Shown piece by piece: positions 1-8,341 of a stretch of 25,744 nucleotides of DNA. The translations under genes and the position numbers were made by a program. The stretch's first letter is position 1. Each line of letters starts with the position of its first letter. The stretch is from DAIOHQ01 sp036744635. GTDB taxonomy: Bacteria > Planctomycetota > Phycisphaerae > Tepidisphaerales > Tepidisphaeraceae. The notes beneath the pieces were generated by a model. That model ran no database searches, was not told the origin of the DNA, and saw only the letters and a list, made by a program, of their open reading frames with translations. Location of the stretch: NCBI GenBank assembly GCA_036744635.1, contig DAIOHQ010000035.1, positions 1-25,744 of the forward strand. Direction: 5' to 3'.

Positions 1-68
1 TGCGTCGTTACACGGCACAGGTCTCGGAGTACCGCGACCTGTGGCACCCAGAAATTTGAAACTGACCC
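1..68. repeat. Truncated copy of the 118-bp MITE-like palindromic element
   Basis: This is the right half of an element found complete twice more at 11627-11744 and 11766-11883. It contains the hairpin at 16-43 (arms CACAGGTC and GACCTGTG around CGGAGTACCG). The shared tail GTGGCACCC, GAAATTTGAAACTGACCC follows and ends at 68. The left half lies beyond the window edge. It has no coding capacity. Confidence 0.8.
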
Positions 69-117
69 AATACCGGGATACCCTAACCTTGATCAATGCC
101 AGGTAGAATTGTGCCGG

Positions 118-150
118 AAAAAGTCCTTGAGGGCTTCAAGTAACCCCTCT
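118..150 (-). terminator. Possible intrinsic terminator after tRNA-Ala
   Basis: Read on the minus strand, 32 bases beyond the tRNA end there are overlapping hairpin options (CTTGA/TCAAG, or GAGGG/CCCTC). They are followed by GGACTTTTT. The hairpin plus T-run order fits Rho-independent termination of the tRNA transcript. The stems are short, so the call is tentative. Confidence 0.35.
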
Positions 151-181
151 CGGGTTCGAATCTCACCAGACTTCAACGAAG

Positions 182-254
182 TGGAGCCAACGAGGATCGA
201 ACTCGTAACCTCAGCCTTGCAAAAGCTGCGCTCTCCCAATTGAGCTATGGCCCC
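182..254 (-). tRNA. tRNA-Ala (anticodon TGC)
   Basis: The minus strand starts GGGGCCATAGCTCAATTGGG and ends TGGCTCCA. This gives a seven-pair acceptor stem with one G.T pair. The anticodon loop reads CTTTTGCAAG, so the anticodon is TGC (alanine). The T-arm contains GAGTTCGATCCTC. The length is 73 nt with discriminator A, and the terminal CCA is not encoded. It lies 61 bp downstream of the GT9 gene in the same orientation, so read-through from that gene is possible. Confidence 0.97.
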
Positions 255-315
255 GAAATCAGCGCTTCTCATCATGTTCCGACGGGCCTTCCGCGTCAAG
301 CGATCTCACAGGTTA

Positions 316-1404
316 TCAGGTGGAAAGCAGCGATTTGGGTGTGTTGGCCGCGAGTTGAATCTCCGCCTGCCCCAGCACGCTTGCCACCGAAAGCTGCTGC
401 AGGCATGACCGGTGCGAGCAGCGCCGCGAATAGCAGGGCGAGCAGGGGATATCCAGCCGCAGCACCGCATCATCCCGCCCATACGGGCCGGTGCGAATGG
501 AATTAGTCGGGCCAAACAGGGCAACCAGCGGCCGGCGCAGCGCCGCCGCGATGTGCATCGGCCCGGAATCGTTGGCGATCACCAGGCTCGCCCGCTCCAA
601 TAGCGCCGTCAGTTGCGGCAGGGACGTGCGGCCGGAGAGATCGAGAACCTCCGCGCCTCCCGCATCGCGCCGGCCGATGATCTCCTGCGCCAGCGCCCGA
701 TCTCCCGACCCTCCGGCCAGGACCGGGAACAACCCAAACCTTTCTTTCAGTGGCGCCAACAGCGCCGAAAAATTGCCTGCCGGCCAGCGCTTCGTCGCCC
801 AATTCGTTCCCGGCAAGAGCACCGCATATCCTCGTTCCCGCGCCTCTCGCGGCAGCAGCCCATCCACATAGGCACGATCCGCATCCGTGGTGTTGAAGAC
901 AAATTCAACCGGCGACCTGGGCACGCCCAGCGCATCGACCAGTTTCAGATAGCGCTCAATGGCATGTTGCTCGACCGAATCGACCGCGACCCGGTGCGTA
1001 TAAAAAATCCACCCAAACTCGCGCGCATTGGCAAAACCGACGCGGACGGGCGACCGCGTCTTGGCCGCCAGCCAGCCACTGCGAAACAGTCCCTGCAGGT
1101 CCAGCACCAGATCGAATCCGCCGCGCCGCAGCGCCCGGGTGAATTCAAACAGGCCGATCGTCGCCCGCGGGTTCCACCACCCCTGTCCAAACCGCCGGCG
1201 CTCAAAATGAATAACCTCATCTAGCTGCGGATGGTTCTCCAATAGTCCCGCGCACGCCGGCGTCACCAGCCAACTGATATGCGCCGCCGGCCAGTGCCGG
1301 CGCAGGAGGTTCAAAATCGGCAGGGTGTGAACCACGTCGCCAATGGCGCTGGGCTTGATGATCAGGATGCGCTGAGGCGGAGTTGGAAAGGACAATTCGG
1401 GCAT
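316..1404 (-). CDS. Glycosyltransferase family 9 (heptosyltransferase-like)
   Basis: This is a 362-residue cytosolic GT-B glycosyltransferase of the GT9 type, which transfers ADP-heptose or a related sugar onto lipopolysaccharide core. The N-terminal domain opens with ILIIKPSAIGDVVHTLP (residues 13-29), the classic GT9 signature. The C-terminal nucleotide-binding half has LLPGTNWATKRWP (196-208), LVIANDSGPMHIAAA (274-288) and LVALFGPTNSIRTGPYG (293-309). The closing cysteine cluster CSPCYSRRCSHRSC (321-334) is common in this family. The length is normal. The ATG at 1404 has no strong Shine-Dalgarno. It is divergent from the methyltransferase gene across 117 bp, and the tRNA-Ala follows downstream. 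The exact acceptor cannot be told, since no other LPS genes are adjacent. Confidence 0.9.
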   Translation of the reverse strand: MPELSFPTPPQRILIIKPSAIGDVVHTLPILNLLRRHWPAAHISWLVTPACAGLLENHPQLDEVIHFERRRFGQGWWNPRATIGLFEFTRALRRGGFDLVLDLQGLFRSGWLAAKTRSPVRVGFANAREFGWIFYTHRVAVDSVEQHAIERYLKLVDALGVPRSPVEFVFNTTDADRAYVDGLLPREARERGYAVLLPGTNWATKRWPAGNFSALLAPLKERFGLFPVLAGGSGDRALAQEIIGRRDAGGAEVLDLSGRTSLPQLTALLERASLVIANDSGPMHIAAALRRPLVALFGPTNSIRTGPYGRDDAVLRLDIPCSPCYSRRCSHRSCLQQLSVASVLGQAEIQLAANTPKSLLST

Positions 1405-1521
1405 CGGCGCAGTGTTGTAGGGGAATGTTTTGAGAATTCAAAGCACGGTTTTACTGGATTTCCTGCACTCGTCGTGCATCTCAGTCCGATAACCGAAGAT
1501 ATCTCTACAAAGGCAAGTTGC

Positions 1522-2241
1522 ATGACGACATTGTTGGATCGGCCGCTGAAAATTTCGACGACGGGGAGCGGGCTGCGGTACGTTGACATTACCGACCAGT
1601 TTGTGAACTGGCTGAGCTACGCCAACGCGGGGATGTTGAACCGCGGGAACCTCTATTGCATCGATTACGCCCTGCGCGAGCTTCCCAGCGATGCGCCGAT
1701 GATGGAAATCGGCTCATTCTGCGGCCTGTCGACGAACCTGATCAGCTACTACCGCCAGAAACACGGCCGCCCCAACCGCCTGATCACCTGCGACAAGTGG
1801 ATATTCGAAGGCAGCGAAGAGCCGATGCTGGGGGATACGGCAATCACGCACGAAGAGTATCGCGCCTTCGTGCGCGAGACCTTCCAGCGGAACGTGAAAA
1901 TGTTCAGCCGTGATGAACTTCCGTTCACCGTGGAGGCGTTCTCGGATGAATTCTTTCCGCTGTGGCGGAAGGAGCAGCGGGTGGAGGATGTCTTCGGCCG
2001 CCCCGTGCAGCTCGGCGGACGCATCAGCTTCGCGTTTATCGACGGCAACCATTCGTACGACTATGCCCTGCGCGATTTCGAGAACGTCGATGAGTTTCTC
2101 GAGCCCGGCGGATTCATTTTGTTCGATGACTCGGCGGATGGATCGAAATTCGAGGTGGGCGAAGTGGCGAAGGAAGTGGCGGCGGGCAGCACCTATGAGG
2201 TGGTGATGAAAAATCCGAATTATTTCTTCCGTAAGAAGTAA
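1522..2241 (+). CDS. Class I SAM-dependent methyltransferase (Methyltransf_24-like)
   Basis: This 239-residue protein has a Rossmann-type methyltransferase core. Motif I is MMEIGSFCGLST (residues 60-71), followed by an acidic strand end LITCDKW (87-93). The FIDGNHSYDYALRDFENV stretch (172-189) and LEPGGFILFDDS (193-204) are typical of Methyltransf_24 proteins. These are often found with glycan or surface-polymer genes. I chose the ATG at 1522 because AAAGG precedes it by about 8-10 nt and the residues upstream in the same frame read as intergenic sequence. The divergent GT9 gene and the nearby GT-C gene make a sugar or envelope substrate plausible. The substrate is not identifiable from sequence. 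Confidence 0.85.
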   Translation: MTTLLDRPLKISTTGSGLRYVDITDQFVNWLSYANAGMLNRGNLYCIDYALRELPSDAPMMEIGSFCGLSTNLISYYRQKHGRPNRLITCDKWIFEGSEEPMLGDTAITHEEYRAFVRETFQRNVKMFSRDELPFTVEAFSDEFFPLWRKEQRVEDVFGRPVQLGGRISFAFIDGNHSYDYALRDFENVDEFLEPGGFILFDDSADGSKFEVGEVAKEVAAGSTYEVVMKNPNYFFRKK

Positions 2242-2385
2242 GAGATAACCTCCGAGTCGAACTCGGCCGCGGCTCCGCGTGCGTGCATGCGGGTTCTTGC
2301 ATTGCCGGTGCAAAATCTTCTTCGATTTATAGGTGAGCCTCCTTACCAGTACACGTTATGCTGCATGACGCGAAAGGAGCCTCCG

Positions 2386-3429
2386 ATGCTTCATCGAATA
2401 TTCTCTGGCCTTGTTCTGCTGATTGCATTCTCTGTCGGATCTCGGCCGGCGCTGGCGCTGGAGCCGAAGGTGCGCGATGATGCCCGCTTCTTTTCCAAAG
2501 AGACAATGGCGACTGCAGATGAGAAGATCGCGCAGATCAAGCGGGATTACGGCAAGGACCTGATGGTGGAATCATTCCCGGCCATTCCGGAAAATCTTCT
2601 CGGCGAGTACAGCGAAGACAACAAGAAGCAATTTTTCGAGAGCTGGTGCCTCCGGCGGGCGCAGGAATTGGGCGTCAACGGCATCTATGTTCTGATCTGC
2701 AAGAATCCCCCGCACCTGGAGGCGCAAGCGGGCAAGATCACCCGCAAGTGCGAGTTCACTGTCGCCAATCAGCAGGCCTTGGCGGACATGCTGCTGCGCG
2801 GATTCAAGACTAGGAAATATGATGATGCGCTGCTGGAGGCTGTCGATTACGTTCAGAAGACCATCGCTCAGAACGTCAAGGATACGCCGGCGACATCGGC
2901 CGGGAACTCAACCGGCCGCGATGTATTCGTGACGCCCGGCAGCGCCGGCGCTTCGGGCACGGGCGGTGGGTCCGTGCCAAACACCCAGTCGCCGGTTCAT
3001 ACCAATCCCCCGCGGTCGCTCCCGCGCGGGCGCGACTTTGACTTCGGATCATCCTGGCTCTGCATCATCGCGGCCGTGGTGGGCATTTTTCTGTTGATCA
3101 GGCTCGTGCGCGGTTTCGGCGGCGGGGGTGGTGGATATGGCGCGGGATACGGTGGCCCGCAGACTAGCGGCTACGGTTCCGGCGGCGGCTTCGGCCGCGG
3201 CCTGTTCGGCGGGCTATTGGGAGGAATGCTCGGCGGCTGGATGGCCGACTCCTGGCGCAATCGCGGCCAGACCCACGACTCCTGGGGCAGCACCGGCCAG
3301 GATGCCGGCAATTCCGGCGGCGGATTCATCGACAATACCCCAAGCTCCGGCGGCGATTTCGGCGGCGGAGGTTCCTCCGGCGGGGATTTCGGTGGCGGCG
3401 GAGGTGGTTCGAGCGGAGGAGATTTTTGA
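2386..3429 (+). CDS. TPM-domain exported membrane protein with Gly-rich tail
   Basis: This 347-residue protein begins with a signal peptide (residues 1-25, ending ALALEP). A TPM/YgcG-type domain follows (about 30-170), with strand and helix segments such as KDLMVESFPAIPE and GVNGIYVLICKNPP. Next come a Ser/Gly/Pro linker, one transmembrane helix (about 222-242, WLCIIAAVVGIFLLIRL) and a long Gly-rich tail ending in repeated GGDFGGGGSSGG units. The ATG at 2386 is fixed by AAAGGAG at 2373-2379, six bases upstream. TPM proteins in other bacteria are linked to membrane-complex or photosystem maintenance and sometimes show phosphatase activity; a role here is unknown. The low-complexity tail is likely disordered and extracytoplasmic or cytoplasmic depending on topology. 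Confidence 0.8.
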   Translation: MLHRIFSGLVLLIAFSVGSRPALALEPKVRDDARFFSKETMATADEKIAQIKRDYGKDLMVESFPAIPENLLGEYSEDNKKQFFESWCLRRAQELGVNGIYVLICKNPPHLEAQAGKITRKCEFTVANQQALADMLLRGFKTRKYDDALLEAVDYVQKTIAQNVKDTPATSAGNSTGRDVFVTPGSAGASGTGGGSVPNTQSPVHTNPPRSLPRGRDFDFGSSWLCIIAAVVGIFLLIRLVRGFGGGGGGYGAGYGGPQTSGYGSGGGFGRGLFGGLLGGMLGGWMADSWRNRGQTHDSWGSTGQDAGNSGGGFIDNTPSSGGDFGGGGSSGGDFGGGGGGSSGGDF

Positions 3430-3521
3430 GCCAAGCTCGAAATTTAGCCAAGCTTCCAAGAAGATCTATCGAATCGATTCCGCGCTTGTGAGGCCGGCGC
3501 AGACGCCGTAGGCTCGCCAAC

Positions 3522-5279
3522 ATGACGGAAATCGCAATTCCGGAGATCGCGGTTGAGCCATCAGCGCAGTCCAAGCGGCTGGTTCGCCGGCTGGTGGGTC
3601 CTGCGCTGTTAATGCTGGTGCTGACCGTGTTTGCGCTGTGGGCACGAAATGTGGTTCCATATTGGCGGTACCAGATCAATCCCGACGGGGTTTCTTACAT
3701 CACCATTGCCCAGGAGTATCGCGGCGGGCATTTCTACAGCGCCATTAATGCGTACTGGAGCCCGCTCTATTCGTGGCTGATCATCCCGTTCCTGGCCGGC
3801 GGTGCAGCGCCGCTGCTGGCGACGAAACTGCTGGCCGTGGCAATCGGGGCGGCGGGGCTGATCATCATCTGGCGGCTGCTGGCGCGGGTGAAGATGAGCG
3901 ATGATCTGCGAATGTGGGCGGGGCTGACGGCGGTTCCGATGCTGCTGTATTTCGGGATGCAGGTGACCACGCCGGATCTGCTGGTGGCGGTGGCGTGCCT
4001 GCTTTATCTGCTGCAGGTGACGGAGCCGAATTATGAAAGCCGGCCGTATGCGCCCGCGCTGACGGGATTGCTGGCGGTGCTGGCCTATTTTGCCAAAGCC
4101 TACGCGCTGGCATTCGTGCTCGCCCACTGGGGCATGCTGATCCTGCTGCAGCTTTGGAGAGTGCGGCGGGATGAGGGGGAGTATCGACGCGTGCTGGTGC
4201 GCAGTGCAATTGGCTTGTGCGTTTTCGGCGTGCTGGCGGGGTCGTGGATGGGAATGCTGCGCTATAAGTACGGCTACTGGACGATCGGCAGCACCGGCAC
4301 GTTTAATCGCATCTACAACGGATTGCAATATAAGCCGCCGATGGGCGGCGCGTATGGCCTGCTGCCGCCGCCATCGGAAACCGCCATCAGCATGTGGGAA
4401 GATGTGACACCGGTCATCGGCCGGATGCCGGATTGGAGCCCGTGGAATTCGCCGGCGGAGTACAAGCATCAGCTTGACCTGATTGGGCGCAACCTGACGG
4501 CCAGTGAGAAAATCGCCGAATCATTCACGGGATTCTGGCAGGGCATCCTGCTGGCGGGGATTGTGCTGGCCGCGTCGCGAGCTGACCCGCGCCCGCGACG
4601 GCCGGCTCTGGCACTGGCGGCGGCGTTGGTGCTCTATCCCACCGGCTACTACTTCGTGCATACCGAAACCCGGTTCTATTTCCTGGTCGCCCTGCTGCTG
4701 CTCATCATCGCGGCCTACGCGGTACACCTGATTGCGGCAGCGCTGAAACTCGGACCAGTGCGGCGCGGCATTGTCATGCTGATCGTGTGCGCATCCTTTG
4801 CCCATGATCCGGCATGGCGAGTCTTCTACCCGGGCAGCCCGCCGGATTATTCGATGTTGTATGCCCGCGGCGATCGCAAGTGGCCGGCCCGGCCGGTACT
4901 CGACAAGCCAACTCAGGATTTCGCCGACCAGCTTGTCGGAATCATGCCGCCGCGAAGCCGGGTTGCCGCAAATGCAGACTGGACGCCGACGCTTTATGCG
5001 TCATTCAATCTGGACCTGCGGTTTTATGGCATTTCCCTCGATTCGACGGCCGATGCGGAAATCCTTCGCCAGTTGCGGGAGTTCGACATTCAATACTGGT
5101 GGGTGTGGTCCGGGCGAGGGCGGCGCTCGTTTCCCTTTACGAAGAATTGGCCGGAAATCACGGCCGCGAAGGTGCCGAATCTGCGCATTTACCGGGTGAT
5201 GCCGCAAGAAACAAAAGCTCCTGCCGATCTGCCGACCACGGCTCCGGCAAGCGCACCCACCACGCGCGAAGCAAGGTAG
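3522..5279 (+). CDS. Polytopic GT-C-like membrane glycosyltransferase
   Basis: This 585-residue protein has many hydrophobic helices. The first spans about residues 26-46. An extracytoplasmic loop after it carries QINPDGVSYITIAQEY (51-66), where Asp55 sits where GT-C enzymes keep their catalytic acidic residue. NAYWSPLYSWLIIPFL follows, typical of ArnT/PMT-like sugar transferases that use polyprenyl-phosphate sugars. A soluble C-terminal part (from about 440) ends in a Thr/Pro/Ala-rich tail. No strong Shine-Dalgarno precedes the ATG. The TAG stop lies inside the left arm of an inverted repeat shared with the convergent peptidase gene. The donor, the acceptor and the exact family are unresolved, and a non-enzymatic membrane protein of the same fold is possible. 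Confidence 0.7.
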   Translation: MTEIAIPEIAVEPSAQSKRLVRRLVGPALLMLVLTVFALWARNVVPYWRYQINPDGVSYITIAQEYRGGHFYSAINAYWSPLYSWLIIPFLAGGAAPLLATKLLAVAIGAAGLIIIWRLLARVKMSDDLRMWAGLTAVPMLLYFGMQVTTPDLLVAVACLLYLLQVTEPNYESRPYAPALTGLLAVLAYFAKAYALAFVLAHWGMLILLQLWRVRRDEGEYRRVLVRSAIGLCVFGVLAGSWMGMLRYKYGYWTIGSTGTFNRIYNGLQYKPPMGGAYGLLPPPSETAISMWEDVTPVIGRMPDWSPWNSPAEYKHQLDLIGRNLTASEKIAESFTGFWQGILLAGIVLAASRADPRPRRPALALAAALVLYPTGYYFVHTETRFYFLVALLLLIIAAYAVHLIAAALKLGPVRRGIVMLIVCASFAHDPAWRVFYPGSPPDYSMLYARGDRKWPARPVLDKPTQDFADQLVGIMPPRSRVAANADWTPTLYASFNLDLRFYGISLDSTADAEILRQLREFDIQYWWVWSGRGRRSFPFTKNWPEITAAKVPNLRIYRVMPQETKAPADLPTTAPASAPTTREAR

Positions 5280-5348
5280 GGGGGCGTATTCGCCCACCGT
5301 TTCGCATGACATGTGAGCCCGACCGGTGGGCGAGTACGCCCACCCTAC
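5276..5348. repeat. REP-like inverted repeat at convergent gene ends
   Basis: Two 24-bp arms (5276-5299 and 5325-5348) are inverted copies of GTAGGG(T/G)GGGCGTA followed by (T/C)TCGCCCACC, separated by 25 bp. The right arm is itself a hairpin, GGTGGGCG-AGTA-CGCCCACC. The TAG in each arm is the stop codon of the flanking gene (plus gene 5277-5279, minus gene 5345-5347). It probably acts as a bidirectional terminator. A related single palindrome is at 9549-9572. Confidence 0.9.
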
Positions 5349-6649
5349 TTGGCTTCGCTCAGCAATTTTTTCGCATCCGCTGCCAGCGGCGATTTCGGAT
5401 GTTGGGAGAGCGATTTGTTCAATAGCGCCCGGGCCTCGGCGGACTTGGAATCCTTGATGAGTTGCCTGGCCTGCTCGATGAATTTTCCCATCGGATCCAC
5501 GTCCACTCCGACCGCGCCAATGCGGCCGGCCCGTAGCGTGAAGGCGCCGACCAGGCGGGTCTTGTCTTCCATCGTGGCCACGAGTGTGGGCGGCTTTTTT
5601 GCCTCGGCCTCAAGCGTAAACGTGACACTTTTGGAATGCTTCGCCTGCGCCACGGCATTTTTCAACAGGCTCGGCGGCAGCCAGTCTTCGGAGTTCATTT
5701 TCAGGTTTCCCGCATCAGCAGCGGTGAGGAATTCATCGAAGGAGTCGAATGTCTGCTTCTGCGCCACCGCGCGAGCGAGATAGCTGGTGAGCGTAGCGGT
5801 GGTGGCGCGGACGTACAACTCGCGGGTGGGATTCTCGTCGAGCTTCCCAAGGTATTCCCGCCATTTCTGCTCGAAACCAGCGGCGTCGCCGAAGCTCTCC
5901 TGCCATGCTTTTTGCCAGGGTTTGTTGGCGCTGATGAGTTTCATGAAATTTGAGAACGCCGCTTGATATTTTCCTTCTTCACCGTGAGCAAGAAACTGCA
6001 CCATCGACCAGGCCTGGTCGTAATTGATGATTGAAAGGGCGCCGTTCCATTCTTCATGGCTGAGCAGCATCATGCCCTTGATGCTCTTGACGGCATGGGC
6101 ATCGATTTCCTTTCGCACCCGCGCCAGGCGGTCCGGGGGAATGACGCCGGTGACGAACCCGTCACCGGTGAAGATGCTTTCGCCAAAGTACTCCGCCAGA
6201 CCCTCGTTGACCCAGATCGGCATGTTGGTATCGCCGATGACCGCATGCGCGAACTGATGAAATCCCTCGTGCTGGACCACGTGCCAGGTCATCAAACCGG
6301 ATTTCTCCCCCGTGATGGCCATCAATTCCTTGCCGGTGAAGACGCCGGCGCTTCCCGGCGGGCCGTCGGCGGCATAATAGTCGTTGGCATTCTTGAAGAG
6401 GTAGAAGGGCAATCGCTGCTTGATGATGCCCGAGAAGGACTTGGTGCGCTCGTGATACTCCTCGGCCATTTTTGTCATGCGAATAAACGCTTCCCGGGCG
6501 TCGTCGGGCTCGATATCCGTGTACATCACGTAGTAGGGCGTCTTGTAGGACTTCATGTTCGCCGGCAACCCAGCGCGGGCGCTGCCGGGGGGGAATGCCA
6601 GCGTGAAAAACAGGGTAAGGACCGCTGCGGCGGCCGATAATCTTTTCAT
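5345..6649 (-). CDS. DUF1570-type secreted zinc metallopeptidase
   Basis: This 434-residue exported protein starts with a signal peptide (1-27, ending ARA-G). The peptidase-like domain contains VVQHEGFHQFAH, an HExxH zinc site (His127, Glu128, His131). WVNEGLAEYFGE follows, whose Glu149 or Glu153 is the expected third ligand (gluzincin pattern, as in DUF1570 proteins). A helical region follows, and the C-terminus looks TPR-like (ARALLNKSLSQHP, SPLAADAKKLL). The ATG at 6649 is preceded by GAGGAG five to six bases upstream, so the longer upstream frame is not used. It is convergent with the GT-C gene, sharing the inverted repeat, and divergent from the MCE gene. The substrate is unknown. Proteins of this class are frequent in Planctomycetota, which supports the host inference. 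Confidence 0.85.
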   Translation of the reverse strand: MKRLSAAAAVLTLFFTLAFPPGSARAGLPANMKSYKTPYYVMYTDIEPDDAREAFIRMTKMAEEYHERTKSFSGIIKQRLPFYLFKNANDYYAADGPPGSAGVFTGKELMAITGEKSGLMTWHVVQHEGFHQFAHAVIGDTNMPIWVNEGLAEYFGESIFTGDGFVTGVIPPDRLARVRKEIDAHAVKSIKGMMLLSHEEWNGALSIINYDQAWSMVQFLAHGEEGKYQAAFSNFMKLISANKPWQKAWQESFGDAAGFEQKWREYLGKLDENPTRELYVRATTATLTSYLARAVAQKQTFDSFDEFLTAADAGNLKMNSEDWLPPSLLKNAVAQAKHSKSVTFTLEAEAKKPPTLVATMEDKTRLVGAFTLRAGRIGAVGVDVDPMGKFIEQARQLIKDSKSAEARALLNKSLSQHPKSPLAADAKKLLSEAK

Positions 6650-6810
6650 GGTCTCCTCGTCTGCATCTGTGATGTCGCTACGGCCGGCTTGTTCACCAGG
6701 CCGAACAACTGCCCGAACCGCAGCGGTTGCGGTTGCGGTTTTTCTGAACTGCGGCAATTTTCGCCTCTGGTATTTTCCCGCGATGGCTGTCTAATCGCAA
6801 ATCATAATTT

Positions 6811-7842
6811 ATGGCATCCTATCGCAGAAACATCCTGATCGGCATCACCGTCCTGGGCGCGCTCATCATCCTGGGGTGGATGATCCTGAAGTTCGGCGGT
6901 AAAGCCGCCTATCTGGTCGCCAAGGCCCGCATTCCGGTGACATTCGTTTCGGATCGCTCCGACGGCCTGGATGAAGGCTCGGCGGTGCTGTATCGCGGCG
7001 TGAAGGTGGGCCTGATCTCCCGCATCCGCCGCGCCGAGGACAACGAAGGTGTTTTCATCGAGGCCAGCGTCGATGAAGAGCCGCCCCTTCCGGGAAACGT
7101 ACAGGGAGTGATACGGCAGGCCGGGCTGGTCGGATCGGGGGCTTCCATGAGCATCGAAGTGGTCAAGCCGGGCGCAACGACTCGGCCGAAGCCGAGCGGC
7201 CGGCTGCAGAAACATCAGCAGATACCCGCGCATTTTGCCGGGCTGGATCTGCTGCCGCCGGAATTTGCGACGCTGGCCGAGGAGCTGCGCAAGACTTCCG
7301 AGCAGTTCCGCACATCCAACCTGGTATCGGATCTGGACAAGGCGGTGCTGTCGACGCAGGCGCAGCTTGAGAAGGCGGGCAAGCTGATGGATTCGCTGCA
7401 CGAGGTCGTGGCCGACAAAGACCTGCGGAGCAACCTTCAGCAATCACTGGCGAACCTCAAGACTGCCACCGAGAACGCCAGCAGAATCACCGCCAAGCTG
7501 GATACCTTCACCGATAAACTGGATGGCGTGACGGTGCAGGTGAACACCACTTTCAAAAGCGCCCAAACCACCATCGATAAGACCCAGGGCCATATCGATG
7601 AGCTGTCCAAGCAGCTTAGCGCCCGGTTGGAGCAAGTATCGAAAATCCTGGACTCGTTTCAGTCGATTTCGACCAAGATTGACAAGGGAACGGGAACGGC
7701 CGGGCAGTTGGTCAACGATCCCAAGCTGTACGAAAGCCTGGTGGACACATCGCGCGAGCTGAATGCCACGGTGTCGGACATCAAGCGTCTGGTCGAGCAG
7801 TGGGAACAGGAAGGCGTGAGCTTTAAGCTGAACAAGAAATGA
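6811..7842 (+). CDS. MCE/MlaD-family lipid transport protein
   Basis: This 343-residue protein has one N-terminal membrane anchor (residues 8-27). A single MCE domain follows (about 38-120: ARIPVTFVSDRSDGLDEGSAVLYRGVK with the G-x-x-V-x-x-G pattern, then AGLVGSGASMSIEV). A long periplasmic coiled coil runs from about 160 to 335. The end carries GTGTAGQLVNDPKLYESLVDT, usual in MlaD/Ttg2C relatives that shuttle phospholipids between inner and outer membrane. No Shine-Dalgarno is evident before the ATG. Its normal partners, the MlaE permease and MlaF ATPase, are not in this window, so it either works with a distant transporter or is a stand-alone MCE protein. It is followed 71 bp later by atpC. 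Confidence 0.9.
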   Translation: MASYRRNILIGITVLGALIILGWMILKFGGKAAYLVAKARIPVTFVSDRSDGLDEGSAVLYRGVKVGLISRIRRAEDNEGVFIEASVDEEPPLPGNVQGVIRQAGLVGSGASMSIEVVKPGATTRPKPSGRLQKHQQIPAHFAGLDLLPPEFATLAEELRKTSEQFRTSNLVSDLDKAVLSTQAQLEKAGKLMDSLHEVVADKDLRSNLQQSLANLKTATENASRITAKLDTFTDKLDGVTVQVNTTFKSAQTTIDKTQGHIDELSKQLSARLEQVSKILDSFQSISTKIDKGTGTAGQLVNDPKLYESLVDTSRELNATVSDIKRLVEQWEQEGVSFKLNKK

Positions 7843-7913
7843 CCGCGCTTTGACGGGGAGCGGGGGTTGGGGCTAAACTGCGGCCGGCAAATTTTGTCAC
7901 GGAGCGAGTGCGT

Positions 7914-8306
7914 ATGGCCTTTCAATGTGTCGTGGTGACCCCGGAGCAGCAGACCCTGGATGAGACGATCTCCCAGGCGATTTTGCCCGCGCATGATGGG
8001 CTGATCGGGATCATGACCGACCGTGCGCCGCTGCTGGTGAAGCTGGGGCTTGGCCCGCTGCGGATCGACCTGGCCAACGGTCAAAAACGACATTACTTCA
8101 TCGACGGCGGGGTGGCGCAGATGAAGGACAACAAACTGACAATTCTCACCAACGAAGCCACCCCCGCCAGCGAAATCGACGCCGAAGCCGCCCGCGCCGA
8201 ATACGCCGAAGCGCTGGCCAGGCGCATCACCGACGAAAAAACCGCCAAAGACCGCGAGCATCAACTCCAGCGGGCGCGGGCGTTGCAGACGATCGCGGGG
8301 AAATGA
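7914..8306 (+). CDS. atpC: F1Fo ATP synthase epsilon subunit
   Basis: This 130-residue protein matches the epsilon subunit of F-type ATP synthase throughout. The N-terminal beta-sandwich (1-85) includes VVTPEQQTLDETISQAILPA, HDGLIGIMTDRAPLL and FIDGGVAQMKDNKLTILT. The C-terminal helical hairpin (88-130) begins ASEIDAEAARAEYAEAL. Epsilon sits in the central stalk, couples rotation to catalysis and can brake ATP hydrolysis. The ATG at 7914 is chosen over a GTG six bases earlier because GGAG lies at 7901-7904. It is not beside atpD, atpG or atpA: the upstream neighbour is the MCE gene and the downstream neighbour is convergent mnmA. Its expression must therefore be matched to the rest of the enzyme from elsewhere. 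Confidence 0.95.
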   Translation: MAFQCVVVTPEQQTLDETISQAILPAHDGLIGIMTDRAPLLVKLGLGPLRIDLANGQKRHYFIDGGVAQMKDNKLTILTNEATPASEIDAEAARAEYAEALARRITDEKTAKDREHQLQRARALQTIAGK

Positions 8307-8341
8307 CTCTTCCGCTACGTCGGTGACACTCCCAGTAACAC

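Noticed and set aside
60..181. Second tRNA upstream of tRNA-Ala (GGTTCGAATC resembles a T-arm)
   Set aside because: The flanking bases do not pair as a T-stem and no acceptor or anticodon arm can be built; a terminator explains the segment better.
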